NCBI GenBank assembly: GCA_001897795.1
Contig: MKUL01000041.1
Span: forward strand, 47,444 to 111,443
DNA: 64,000 nt
Source: Alphaproteobacteria bacterium 41-28
Lineage (GTDB): Bacteria > Pseudomonadota > Alphaproteobacteria > UBA9655
Direction: 5' to 3'
A program made the translations under genes and the position numbers. Of this stretch, positions 51,737-60,934 are shown piece by piece; the first letter of the stretch is position 1, and every line of letters starts with the position of its first letter. The notes under the pieces are model-generated. The model did not search any database, was not told the origin of the DNA, and was given only the letters and a program-made list of their open reading frames with translations.

Positions 51737-53443
51737 CTAATCCAAACGATACCGCGTTGTCGCAAAGAGATAAAGGGGATGCCATAAAATTCGATTTAAA
51801 ATTAATACAAAACCTGAGAGAACGATAACGCCTAATAAAATACGGGAATAATCGCCAGCAGCCGTATTCGCCGCGATATAAGCGCCCACCCCCGTTGCTT
51901 CTATCGTTTTATCCCCCCAACTCACATACTCAGCTACAATGCTAGCGTTCCAGGATCCCCCCGCAGCGGTAATAAGACCCGTCACATAGGCAGGCGCAAT
52001 ACCTGGCAAATAAAGTTTTTTCCAGAGTAACCATCCTTTTACATGAAAATTCTTCGTTAACTCTTGGAAATCATAGGGAATGGTGGAGGCCCCTCCAATC
52101 ACATTAAAGAGGATGTACCATTGGGTGCCTAAGATCATCAGGGGGCTAAGCCATATATCTGGGGTAAGGTGATATTTGACAATGAGCACAACAACAATCG
52201 GAAAGAAAAGATTTGCTGGAAATGCCGCCATAAACTGAACCCAGGGCTGCAAGATGTTTGTAAGACGTCTATTCAGTCCAATCATAACGCCAATGGGAAC
52301 CCAAATAAGCGAAGCAAGTGCGCACAACGTTACAACTCTTATAAGGGTCATAGACCCTAAGAAGATAACGTGCTGAATTTCGGGAAAGGAAATCTTTGCA
52401 AAGATGTAGGAATAGGCTTTAAATCCATAAAAAATAAAAACCGCAGCGAAGAAAAAAAAGAAGAAAAAAGTGACTACCTTGCCAACAAGCAAATATGTAT
52501 TTTTGTGATCATTTTCTAAGACAGAAACTTTAAGACTGAGAGGTTGAAAGGTTTTATCGATAATACCTAAAAAACCAAGCCAAATCTTAGTAAAAAACTG
52601 GAAGAGCTTGGCTCGCCTTATCATTGTTAAAACCCAAGAGGAAGGGAGCTGTTCATTTGCTGTGAGCTCGGCTTTAAACTTGTCACACCAAGCAAGAAGG
52701 GGCCTGAAAAGAAGTTGGTCATACAAAAGGATCACAATCAACATAGTCAGAATAGCATACAAAATAGACTCTATCGATTTTGCTTTGGAGGCCACAGCAA
52801 TATAAGACCCTATGCCGGGGAGAAGGATTGTATTCCCTGATACCGTAATCGCTTCAGAGGCCACCACAAAAAACCATCCCCCCGAAACAGACATCATGGT
52901 ATTCCATAAAAGCTGGGGCACTGCATAGGGAACTTCAAGGCGCCAATACCTGCGCCATGGAGAGAGATGATAAAGCGTTGCGACCTCTGTCAGTTCTTTT
53001 GGAACGCTAATAAAAGATTGATAAAGGCTAAAGGTCATATTCCAAGCTTGAGAGGTAAAAATTGCAAAAATAGAGGCACACTCAACCCCAAGCAAACTTC
53101 CTGGGAAAAGAGCAATAAACCCTGTTACTGTAATCGATAAAAACCCTAAAATAGGAACGGACTGGAGAATATCAAGAACAGGGATTAAGATGAGCTCTGC
53201 CTTTTTGCTCTTAGCCGCAAATGTTGCATATACAAAGCTAAAAACCAGGGATAAAATAAGGGCGTAAAACATGCGTAAAATGGTTCGCAAAGAATAATAG
53301 GGAAGGTTAAGGGGATCCAGGGATAACGGCAGGGTACCTGTCATTGTGAAAGGAACCGCCATCTTACGACTTCCCCAGACAAGAAGGGTAATTATCGTTA
53401 TGACAACAAAAATCGCAACCGCATCCCATGGGGAAGGGCGCAA
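51737..53443 (-). CDS. ABC transporter permease, two fused BPD_transp_1 domains
   Basis: 568 residues. Two copies of the binding-protein-dependent permease domain in tandem: the first around VFSFVYATFAAKS, VPILGFLSITVTG, SVPKELTEVATLYHLSPWRR and SVSGGWFFVVASEAITV; the second around ALASLIWVPIGVMIGLNRRL, LTKNFHVKGWLLWKKLYLPG (EAA loop) and TAAGGSWNASIVAEYVSWG. About 12 membrane helices. The first in-frame start is a TTG at 53443 without a ribosome site; the frame is open further upstream, and GGGAGG before an ATT codon at about 53485 may be the true start. Operon with the ATPase. Confidence 0.87.
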   Translation of the reverse strand: MRPSPWDAVAIFVVITIITLLVWGSRKMAVPFTMTGTLPLSLDPLNLPYYSLRTILRMFYALILSLVFSFVYATFAAKSKKAELILIPVLDILQSVPILGFLSITVTGFIALFPGSLLGVECASIFAIFTSQAWNMTFSLYQSFISVPKELTEVATLYHLSPWRRYWRLEVPYAVPQLLWNTMMSVSGGWFFVVASEAITVSGNTILLPGIGSYIAVASKAKSIESILYAILTMLIVILLYDQLLFRPLLAWCDKFKAELTANEQLPSSWVLTMIRRAKLFQFFTKIWLGFLGIIDKTFQPLSLKVSVLENDHKNTYLLVGKVVTFFFFFFFAAVFIFYGFKAYSYIFAKISFPEIQHVIFLGSMTLIRVVTLCALASLIWVPIGVMIGLNRRLTNILQPWVQFMAAFPANLFFPIVVVLIVKYHLTPDIWLSPLMILGTQWYILFNVIGGASTIPYDFQELTKNFHVKGWLLWKKLYLPGIAPAYVTGLITAAGGSWNASIVAEYVSWGDKTIEATGVGAYIAANTAAGDYSRILLGVIVLSGFVLILNRILWHPLYLFATTRYRLD

Positions 53444-53617
53444 CCGTAAAGACGGAAAGAAATGGCTAAACCTTACTTGGAGAATTGCATTCCTCCCTTG
53501 TTTTTGTTTCTAAAAGACTATATCACATAATGAACAAATATCCTCATCGTGAATGAAATTAGGGGTTTCTGAATGAAGCAATCTAGTACAGTGACTGTTA
53601 GTTTGGTCTATCTAAAG

Positions 53618-53740
53618 CCCCCTCACCCGCCACTTGCTTCGCACGTGGCGACCTCTCCCACAAGGGGAGAGGTATCGAAGCGAGCATTTTAAATCACCTC
53701 TCCCCTTGTGGGAGAGGTCGCCCAAAGGGCGGGTGAGGGG
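53618..53740. repeat. Palindromic element family B, copy 5 (about 123-bp inverted repeat)
   Basis: CCCCTCACCCGCCACTTGC and CGACCTCTCCCACAAGGGGA on the left arm, mirrored to end GGGCGGGTGAGGGG. It occupies a third of the 336-bp gap before the RND operon; its right edge lies 40 bp before the first start codon. Confidence 0.85.
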
Positions 53741-53779
53741 TTTAAGTATAAATAAAAAACAATTACAGGGACATCTCAC

Positions 53780-55261
53780 TTGCGAATTTTTGTCTTAATA
53801 TCATGCTTAAGTTTATGTCTCACTGGCTGTACGGTCGGTCCTGATTTCAAATCCCCACCTGCACCTCAAACCCAATCTTATACTGAATCAGATCTCCCTG
53901 AAAAAACGGTTGAGTCAAAAGGTCCTGGGGGAGATGCGCAGGTTTTTCTTCAAGGAAAGGACATTCCGGGCTGCTGGTGGTATCTTTTTCATTCGAAGTC
54001 ATTAAATGAATTGATCGAAATTGCTCTTAAAAATAGTCCCAATCTCCAAGCTGCCCAAGCCGCATTTCGTGAGGGAGAAGCAAATTTACGCCTCGCCTTA
54101 TCTGCGATTTATCCTTCTATCACTTTTCAAGCCTACCCTGAAAGGCAACGATTTAGTGGTGCCATTTTTGGCATACAATCAACAACCGGCCCCATTACCT
54201 TTAATCTTTATTATGCATCTGTAAACGCTTCTTATACCTTAGATACATTTGGAGGAATTCGAAGACAAATCGAAAGTTCAGAAGCTCAGCTTGCCTATCA
54301 ACAATTTGAAGTAGAAGCTACCTATTTAACGTTAACCTCAAATATTGTGACAACAGCGATCACAGAAGCTTCTATAAGGGCGCAAATTCAAGCTACAGAA
54401 GAACTGATTTCTGCCCAAGCGGGAATCCTTGAAATTACAAGAAAGAAATTCAATTTGGGAGGGGCTTCTCGCTTAGACATTCTTGCTCAAGAAACGCAGC
54501 TTGCTCAAACACAGGCTTCTCTTCCCCCTCTTCAAAACAGTCTTGCAAAAACACGACACGCTCTTGCTGTTCTTGTTGGAGAGTTGCCAAGCGAAAGCTG
54601 CCTTCCCTCCTTCAGCTTGAACGAGCTACACTTACCTAAAGAACTTCCTGTGAGTCTTCCTTCGTCCCTGGTCTGTCAACGGCCGGATATTAGGGCTGCC
54701 GAAGCTCTTTTACATTCCGCAAGTGCTCAGATAGGAGTTGCCACAGCAAACATGCTCCCCCAAATCACCCTAACGGGGAATGTCAGCTTATTATCAGACG
54801 TATTTAAGACGCTCTTTGATTATAAGTCCTTTATTTGGTCGGCCATGTCTAATTTAACCCAGCCCATTTTTCAAGGCGGAGCTCTTATAGCAAAACGTGA
54901 TGCAGCAATAGCTGCCTTTGAACAGGCCTGTTTTCAGTATCAACAAACTGTCCTACAGGCTTTTCAGAATGTTGCAGATACCTTAAAGGCTCTTGAAATT
55001 GATGCTCACCAACTTCAAATTCAGACAGCCGCAGAAGAAGCTGCATCAAAAACTCTGGGCTTAACTGAAACACAATACAAATTAGGGGCTGTAAGCTATC
55101 TAAGTCTTTTGGATGCGGATAGGCAATATCACCAGGCCCGTATTGGCCGTATCCAAGCCCAAGCTGCCCGCTATGCTGACACAGCCGCTCTTTTCCAAGC
55201 TTTAGGAGGAGGATGGTGGAATCGAAACGCTCCCTGTAAGGTTCCTGAAAAAAATGAATAA
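53780..55261 (+). CDS. RND efflux outer-membrane lipoprotein (NodT/OprM family)
   Basis: 493 residues from a TTG at 53780 (AGGGA upstream). Lipoprotein signal ending CLTGC (Cys about 17), followed by TVGPDFKSP, a near-universal start of NodT-type factors. Two repeated OEP domains: LIEIALKNSPNLQAAQAAFR with YTLDTFGGIRRQIESSEAQL, and LVCQRPDIRAAEALLHSASA with QPIFQGGALIAKRDAAIAAF. TQYKLGAVSYLSLLDADRQY is the closing helix. It overlaps the adaptor gene by 8 bp and heads the tripartite operon. Confidence 0.93.
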   Translation: MRIFVLISCLSLCLTGCTVGPDFKSPPAPQTQSYTESDLPEKTVESKGPGGDAQVFLQGKDIPGCWWYLFHSKSLNELIEIALKNSPNLQAAQAAFREGEANLRLALSAIYPSITFQAYPERQRFSGAIFGIQSTTGPITFNLYYASVNASYTLDTFGGIRRQIESSEAQLAYQQFEVEATYLTLTSNIVTTAITEASIRAQIQATEELISAQAGILEITRKKFNLGGASRLDILAQETQLAQTQASLPPLQNSLAKTRHALAVLVGELPSESCLPSFSLNELHLPKELPVSLPSSLVCQRPDIRAAEALLHSASAQIGVATANMLPQITLTGNVSLLSDVFKTLFDYKSFIWSAMSNLTQPIFQGGALIAKRDAAIAAFEQACFQYQQTVLQAFQNVADTLKALEIDAHQLQIQTAAEEAASKTLGLTETQYKLGAVSYLSLLDADRQYHQARIGRIQAQAARYADTAALFQALGGGWWNRNAPCKVPEKNE

Positions 55262-56426
55262 AAACGCCACCATTATTATTAAACGGGGATCATTCCTGTC
55301 AAAACGTATGGTGATCATGCTTGTTGCGTTAGGACTCCTTTTTGGGGGAATCTTCACTTACAAAGTTTTTCAGGACTATATGATGAAAAAACAGATGAGT
55401 GGTCTAGCCGCAGCCCCCATAACGGTCTCATCTACAATAGTTTCAGCTTTACCCTGGGAACCTAAGCTCACGGCTACGGGAAGTGTGCGAGCCATTAACG
55501 GGGTTGATGTAACAACTGAAATTGTAGGACTCATCACAAGGATTCACTTTATACCGGGTCAGGATATTCAGAGGGGAGACGTAATCCTTGAACTAAATGC
55601 TGACCCCGAAATTGCTCAACTAAAGTCCCTTGAAGCACTTGCCGATCTTGCTCAAATTAATTATGACCGTGATACGAAACAACTCAAAGCCCAAAGCGTC
55701 AGTCAAGCGACCGTTGATGCCGATGAAGCTAATCTTAAAAATGCAAGAGCCCAGGTGGATCAACAGGCTGCAACCCTTGCAAAAAAAACCATTCGTGCTC
55801 CATTTTCAGGCCGTCTGGGCATCTCAGCTATTAATCTTGGGCAGTTTTTAAATCCGGGCGATAAAATCGTAACCCTTCAGTCTCTTGACCCCATTTATGT
55901 CGATTTTTTTCTTCCTCAACAAAAACTACCCCAAATCACCATAAATCAAACAATATTTCTTAAAACGGATACGTATCCTGGAGTATCTTTTGAAGGAAAA
56001 ATTACAACGATTAATCCGAAAGTTGATATTGACACTCGCAACGTAGAAGTTGAGGCCACTCTCTCCAATCCAGACCATAAATTACTTCCAGGAATGTATG
56101 GAGTCGTTGAGATCCATACAGGAGCTCCAAAAGATTATCTCACTCTTCCCCAGACAGCTATCAGTTATAATCCTTACGGTGATTTGGTTTATATTTTGAC
56201 AGAAAAGGGGAAAGATAAAAATGGAAGCCAGATTTATATTGCCCACCAGAAATTTGTGACCCTAGGTGAAACCCGAGGAGATCAAGTGCAAATCTTAAAG
56301 GGAATTGAAAAGGGTGATTTAGTTGTCACAGCGGGTCAGCTCAAACTGAAAAATGGAAGTCTTGTCACAATTAATAATACTGTTCTTCCGAAAAATGATC
56401 CAGCACCGCGTCCCAAAAATGAATAG
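55254..56426 (+). CDS. RND efflux periplasmic adaptor (membrane fusion protein)
   Basis: 390 residues. N-terminal membrane anchor (about 17-37, MVIMLVALGLLFGGIFTYKV), then lipoyl half GLITRIHFIPGQDIQRGDVI (residues about 88-107), a short helical hairpin, the second half AATLAKKTIRAPFSGRLGIS, beta-barrel PGVSFEGKITTINPKVDIDT and membrane-proximal VTAGQLKLKNGSLV. MexE/AcrA-like. The C-terminus is Pro/Lys-rich. A family C repeat separates it from the pump gene. Confidence 0.93.
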   Translation: MNKNATIIIKRGSFLSKRMVIMLVALGLLFGGIFTYKVFQDYMMKKQMSGLAAAPITVSSTIVSALPWEPKLTATGSVRAINGVDVTTEIVGLITRIHFIPGQDIQRGDVILELNADPEIAQLKSLEALADLAQINYDRDTKQLKAQSVSQATVDADEANLKNARAQVDQQAATLAKKTIRAPFSGRLGISAINLGQFLNPGDKIVTLQSLDPIYVDFFLPQQKLPQITINQTIFLKTDTYPGVSFEGKITTINPKVDIDTRNVEVEATLSNPDHKLLPGMYGVVEIHTGAPKDYLTLPQTAISYNPYGDLVYILTEKGKDKNGSQIYIAHQKFVTLGETRGDQVQILKGIEKGDLVVTAGQLKLKNGSLVTINNTVLPKNDPAPRPKNE

Positions 56427-56452
56427 ATTCTGTCCACCCTTAAGTTTAAAGA

Positions 56453-56550
56453 CTGGATTGCTTCGGAGCCAAGCTCCTCGCAAAGACGAACTAGTGGCAC
56501 ATTCGTTTCTAATCCTCAACCGTCTTTGCGAGCGGAGCGAAGCAATCCAG
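56453..56550. repeat. Palindromic element family C, copy 5, inside the RND operon
   Basis: CTGGATTGCTTCGGAGCC and CTCGCAAAGACG on the left, CGTCTTTGCGAGCGGAGC and GAAGCAATCCAG on the right. It fills most of the gap between the adaptor and pump genes. Confidence 0.85.
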
Positions 56551-56621
56551 AAAAACCTTATTTTCATTCGTGATGGGTATAAATTATCCTCTTTGGCATC
56601 ATTTGACGGTAGGCAAGTTTT

Positions 56622-59600
56622 ATGAAGTTTACGGACTTATATATTCACAAGCCCGTTCTTGCCACCGTTGTGAGTTTGATGATTCTTGTTTTGGGTTTGC
56701 GCTCGATTGATCTTCTTCCCATCCGCCAATTCCCCTTTACCCAAAATGCCATTGTGACAGTTCTAACGACCTATACGGGAGCTGATCCAGAGCTTATTGC
56801 AAGTTTCATCACAACGCCCCTTGAACAATCCATTGCTCAAGCGAGTGGAATTGATTACTTAACATCAAGTAGCAACCAGAATGCTAGCATAATCCAAGCA
56901 AATCTTAGGCTTAATTATGATTCCCAAAAAGCATTGTCTGATATAAATACGAAGGTCAATGCCGTTTTAAACTTGCTCCCCAAGGATTCCCAAATTCCCG
57001 TCATTACTGTTGTTGTTGGGGATGTCATTGATGCCATGTACATAGGTTTTTATAGTAACATTCTTCCTAGCAATAAGATTACGGATTACTTACTTCGGGT
57101 TGTTCAACCCAAACTCCAAGCTATACCAGATGTTCAAGTCGCCGAAATTCTAGGAGGACGGCAATTTGCTATGCGGGCCTGGCTCGATCCCGTCAAAATG
57201 TCAGCCTTGGGAGTTACGCCCTCTGACATTTCCAATGCTCTCGTCTCGAACAACTTCATTTCTGCTGTGGGTCGAACGAACGGTCAGATGGTTACAGTCA
57301 ATTTCAAGTCAACAACGGGACTCGAGTCAGAAGATGCCTTTCGTAATCTCATTGTAAAAGCGGAAAACGGTGCCATTGTTCGGCTCCAAGACGTTGGGAC
57401 CGTATCATTAGGGGCAGAAAACTATGATACGGCCGTCAAATTTGATGGGAAAGAAGCCGTTTATATTGGTATTAAGGTAACCCCTACTGCAAACCTTCTC
57501 ACCGTCGTTGAAAACGTGCGAAAGCTTTTTCCCACCATTCAAGCGCAATTACCTGAAGGTTTGAAAGGAGAAATTGTTTACGATTCAACAAAATACGTCA
57601 ATGCTTCTATTCATGAAGTCATCGCTTCCCTAACAGAAGCCATTGCTATTGTGATTTTCGTTATCTTTTTGTTTTTAGCCTCCCCACGCATCATCATCAT
57701 CCCCATAGTAGCCATCCCCCTGTCTATTATTGGGACCTTTTTTATCATGTTACTCTTGGGCTATTCTATTAACTTATTGACTCTTTTAGCCCTGGTGCTT
57801 TCCATTGGCCTGGTTGTGGATGATGCCATTATCGTCGTTGAAAACGTGTATCGTCATATTGAAGGGGGGATGAAGCCCGTTGATGCGTCCATTCTTGGCG
57901 CTCGCGAACTTGCTAATCCTATCATTGCCATTACTGTCGTCTTGATTGCCGTCTATGTTCCGATTGGATTTATGGGGGGACTCACAGGAGCACTTTTCAC
58001 GGAGTTTGCTTTCACCTTGGCAGGAGCTGTGGCAATTTCAGCCATTATTGCCCTGACTCTATCCCCCATGATGTGCTCAAAATTCTTAAAAAAGACAACT
58101 CCGAGCCGCTTTAGTGTATTCGTGGATCATCAATTTAGGCGACTTGAAACCGGATATGAGAAGGCTTTAAATCTATCTCTCAATTCCCTTCCCGTAGTAG
58201 GTGTTTTTTCTGTCATTGTTTTTTTTAGCATTGGTTTTCTTTATGTTGGCTCCAAAACAGAGCTTGCTCCTCAAGAAGATCAAGGCGTTATTTTGGGTCT
58301 GTTAACGGCAGCTCCAAACGCCACCTTAGGGCAAACACAGCTTTATGCTCGTCAGGTTTATGAGGCTTATTCAAGTTTTCCTGAAACAGATCATTCCTTT
58401 CAACTCGATGGGGCAAGTAGCCCCGGCGTAAGTGGGCTCAACTTGAGTTTTACAGGGATGGTTCTTAAACCTTGGAGTGAACGAAAGCATACAGCCATTC
58501 AATTGCAATCAAAAGTTCAAGAGCTCATCTCCCAAATTCCTGGTGCAAAAATTGCTCTTTTTTCACCCCCACCCCTTCCTGGTGCAGGGCAAGGACTTCC
58601 CATGCAATTTGTCATTCAAACAACAGAGCCCTTTGGAGTCTTAAATGAGGTTGCGCAAACCATTATGGGGAAAGCCTACGAAAGCGGGCTGTTTGCCTAC
58701 CTTGATTCCGATCTTAAGATTGATAAAGTCCAAGCAACTCTTGAGCTCGATCGAGATAAGGCTTCCCTTCTCGGTCTTGACATGAAAGCCTTAGGCGATC
58801 TCCTTCAATCTGCCTTAAGTCAAAATTATGTTAATTTTTTTAACTTCTACGGGCGCTCTTACAAAGTCATTCCCCAAGTTGCGCGTGCTGAACGCATCAA
58901 TTTTGATCAGCCTCTAAATTATTACTTAAAGACCGCGCTCGGTACAACCGTCCCTCTCTCGACCGTTACAAAGTATAAGACAAAGGTCGTCCCTCAGTCC
59001 CTCAATCATTTCCAGCAACTTAACTCTGCGACCATTTCAGGTGTTCCTGCGCCTGGGATTACACAGGGAGAGGCCCTACAGATGATGCAAAAAATTGCAA
59101 AGGAAACGCTCCCTCAAGGCTTTTCAGTGGATTATGGGGGAGAGTCGAGACAGTACATACAAGAAGGAAGCTCCCTTGTGGTCACTTTCTTTTTTGCCAT
59201 CGTCATTATTTTCCTAGCCCTTGCCGCTCTCTTTGAAAGTTTCCGTGATCCCTTGATCGTTCTTATAAGTGTCCCTATGTCCATTTGTGGGGCCATGATT
59301 TTTATTTGCCTTGGGGTTGGAGGGGCAAGTCTCAATATCTATACGCAAGTTGGCCTTGTCACCTTGATAGGCCTTATCAGTAAACATGGCATTCTTATCG
59401 TCCAATTTGCCAACGACCTTCAAAAAGAAGGGAAAGACAAGAGAGAAGCCATAGCCATGGCCGCTGGCATCCGGCTCCGTCCCATTTTAATGACATCCGC
59501 CGCAATGGTTTTAGGTGTTGTGCCCCTCATCACAGCAACAGGAGCGGGAGCTGTCAGCCGTTATAGTATTGGCCTTGTAATTGCCTCAGGTATTTCCATT

Positions 59601-59678
59601 GGAACTCTTTTCACCTTATTTGTAGTTCCAGCTATGTATATGTTTTTGGCAGAGAAAATGAGTCCTGAGAAGAGTTAG
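56622..59678 (+). CDS. RND multidrug efflux transporter (HAE1-type inner-membrane pump)
   Basis: 1018 residues, the usual length. 12 membrane helices in a 1+5 / 1+5 pattern. Start MKFTDLYIHKPVLATVVSLM. FITTPLEQSIAQASGIDYLT is the porter start; ILPSNKITDYLLRVVQPKL; helix 4 LALVLSIGLVVDDAIIVVEN carries the conserved Asp pair of the proton relay; helix 10 GLISKHGILIVQFANDLQKE has the Lys. The proton relay is thus intact. In the operon with the outer-membrane factor and adaptor. Substrate unknown. Confidence 0.96.
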   Translation: MKFTDLYIHKPVLATVVSLMILVLGLRSIDLLPIRQFPFTQNAIVTVLTTYTGADPELIASFITTPLEQSIAQASGIDYLTSSSNQNASIIQANLRLNYDSQKALSDINTKVNAVLNLLPKDSQIPVITVVVGDVIDAMYIGFYSNILPSNKITDYLLRVVQPKLQAIPDVQVAEILGGRQFAMRAWLDPVKMSALGVTPSDISNALVSNNFISAVGRTNGQMVTVNFKSTTGLESEDAFRNLIVKAENGAIVRLQDVGTVSLGAENYDTAVKFDGKEAVYIGIKVTPTANLLTVVENVRKLFPTIQAQLPEGLKGEIVYDSTKYVNASIHEVIASLTEAIAIVIFVIFLFLASPRIIIIPIVAIPLSIIGTFFIMLLLGYSINLLTLLALVLSIGLVVDDAIIVVENVYRHIEGGMKPVDASILGARELANPIIAITVVLIAVYVPIGFMGGLTGALFTEFAFTLAGAVAISAIIALTLSPMMCSKFLKKTTPSRFSVFVDHQFRRLETGYEKALNLSLNSLPVVGVFSVIVFFSIGFLYVGSKTELAPQEDQGVILGLLTAAPNATLGQTQLYARQVYEAYSSFPETDHSFQLDGASSPGVSGLNLSFTGMVLKPWSERKHTAIQLQSKVQELISQIPGAKIALFSPPPLPGAGQGLPMQFVIQTTEPFGVLNEVAQTIMGKAYESGLFAYLDSDLKIDKVQATLELDRDKASLLGLDMKALGDLLQSALSQNYVNFFNFYGRSYKVIPQVARAERINFDQPLNYYLKTALGTTVPLSTVTKYKTKVVPQSLNHFQQLNSATISGVPAPGITQGEALQMMQKIAKETLPQGFSVDYGGESRQYIQEGSSLVVTFFFAIVIIFLALAALFESFRDPLIVLISVPMSICGAMIFICLGVGGASLNIYTQVGLVTLIGLISKHGILIVQFANDLQKEGKDKREAIAMAAGIRLRPILMTSAAMVLGVVPLITATGAGAVSRYSIGLVIASGISIGTLFTLFVVPAMYMFLAEKMSPEKS

Positions 59679-59824
59679 ACATTAATTCAGCTTGATTCAA
59701 GTAAATAGCTACACTTCCACCAGCTTACATTTATCATTATGAGAAGTTTCATTTAAAAAGTCAAAATTTGAATTGGCCATATCACAGTTAAAAAGATCAC
59801 GGCAAAATTCCTCTCAAGAACTTG

Positions 59825-60115
59825 TTAATGAATTTTTCGTTTAGGCAAAGGTGGTGTGGGAAATCTCCCTACCATAAGATTCCAGTAATTCCAAGATTTG
59901 GCATCAATAATACCCGGCGGGAGATGATCAAGGGCTTCTTTGAAGGCTTCTATCCCAAGTGTTCTTTTAATGATCAAAATGTCATTTAAAGTACCATAGG
60001 TCATCACATAAGCCATAAATGTATAGGGATCCTCAAGGGCTTCCTTTGAATTTTTAAACCAGATGAGCCTTTGTGCAACCTTTTCAAGTTCTTGCGTATG
60101 AGGTATTTTTAACAT
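59825..60115 (-). CDS. Small protein paired with AbiEii-like nucleotidyltransferase
   Basis: 96 residues; helical. ELEKVAQRLIWFKNSKEALE, then YVMTYGTLNDILIIKRTLGI, LDHLPPGIIDAKSWNYWNLM. Small proteins of this type often lie beside DUF1814/AbiEii nucleotidyltransferases and may act as antitoxins (DUF6922-like); this is inferred from the pairing and pattern. Its start overlaps the end of the nucleotidyltransferase gene by 7 bp, so the two are co-translated. The C-terminus is basic and Pro-rich (PTPPLPKRKIH). Confidence 0.65.
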   Translation of the reverse strand: MLKIPHTQELEKVAQRLIWFKNSKEALEDPYTFMAYVMTYGTLNDILIIKRTLGIEAFKEALDHLPPGIIDAKSWNYWNLMVGRFPTPPLPKRKIH

Positions 60116-60780
60116 TGCTTTTCTCTTCGAATTTGTTGAAGTTCCGCGATTCGTCTTGGAATTTGTTCTAAGTCTAGATTCTTGGTGACTTCTATGAGAT
60201 GATCTTTTACTTCTCTCGGCAAGTTTTTTAAGTCACCTCCTTCAAAGTACACTAAAGCTTTTAATGAAATTTGAGGATTAAATTGCTTTCCATAAATAAT
60301 TGATCCTGCTGCAAGAGCTGTAAGTAAATCAATACCTGCTTGTGTCAGCAAAGCTTCAATATCCATATAATCCCTTGATGCGGCTCTTTTTTGGATCACA
60401 GCCATTTTCATTCCAGCAAGATCAATAAGAGAGGCAATTTTTATTTCAGGTCCGTCAATAATATCAGGTTTATAAACACACCCCAGAGAAAGATCTCCAA
60501 AAAAAGAAACTTTTATAGGCCCCTGTCGGTCTAATAGACAAGTTAACGTGTTTTCTTCTTTATGTAAAATTTCGGAACCCTGCAAATAAGGAATTTCTTG
60601 ATAAAGCTTGTCAGGATCAAATCTTTGATGTGTAAAAAAATCAAAATCAACAGAAATTCTATGCCCCAACATCAAAGCAATAGCTGTTCCTCCATAAAGT
60701 ACAAAGTGAGAGGGTGTATTTTTTAACTCTAGAAAAAGCTTCCTTTGGGACTCTGGTAAAATGGATAAGTTTGGTTTCAT
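60109..60780 (-). CDS. Nucleotidyltransferase, AbiEii/DUF1814-like toxin family
   Basis: 223 residues. The nucleotidyltransferase core is FVLYGGTAIALMLGHRISVD and FDFFTH (GG...DxD at about residues 29-47), followed by IKIASLIDLAGMKMAVIQKR, then ASRDYMDIEALL with the third acidic site. Type IV toxin-antitoxin toxins and abortive-infection proteins of the AbiE system use this fold. It is followed by a small partner gene in the same orientation; order toxin-first differs from classical abiEi-abiEii. Whether it is a toxin in this organism is unknown. Confidence 0.75.
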   Translation of the reverse strand: MKPNLSILPESQRKLFLELKNTPSHFVLYGGTAIALMLGHRISVDFDFFTHQRFDPDKLYQEIPYLQGSEILHKEENTLTCLLDRQGPIKVSFFGDLSLGCVYKPDIIDGPEIKIASLIDLAGMKMAVIQKRAASRDYMDIEALLTQAGIDLLTALAAGSIIYGKQFNPQISLKALVYFEGGDLKNLPREVKDHLIEVTKNLDLEQIPRRIAELQQIRREKQC

Positions 60781-60886
60781 TAGAATAATATCATCCTTTA
60801 TTTCATGATATCTCTTTCAATGGCTTATTTCAAGAAACAGGTTTTTTAAAACGTCTTCAGTTCTCGAACATTTTCTAACGAAGATT

Positions 60887-60921
60887 CATGAAAATTTTAC
60901 TTCAAAAGTAAAATTTTCATG
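60887..60921. promoter_or_regulatory. 16-bp inverted repeat in promoter region of ATPase gene (candidate operator)
   Basis: CATGAAAATTTTACTT-CAA-AAGTAAAATTTTCATG. TTCAAA at 60901 and TATGCT at 60923 (16-bp spacing) could be -35 and -10, overlapping the palindrome. The start codon at 60935 would then be nearly leaderless. Confidence 0.6.
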
Positions 60922-60934
60922 GTATGCTCTTTTT

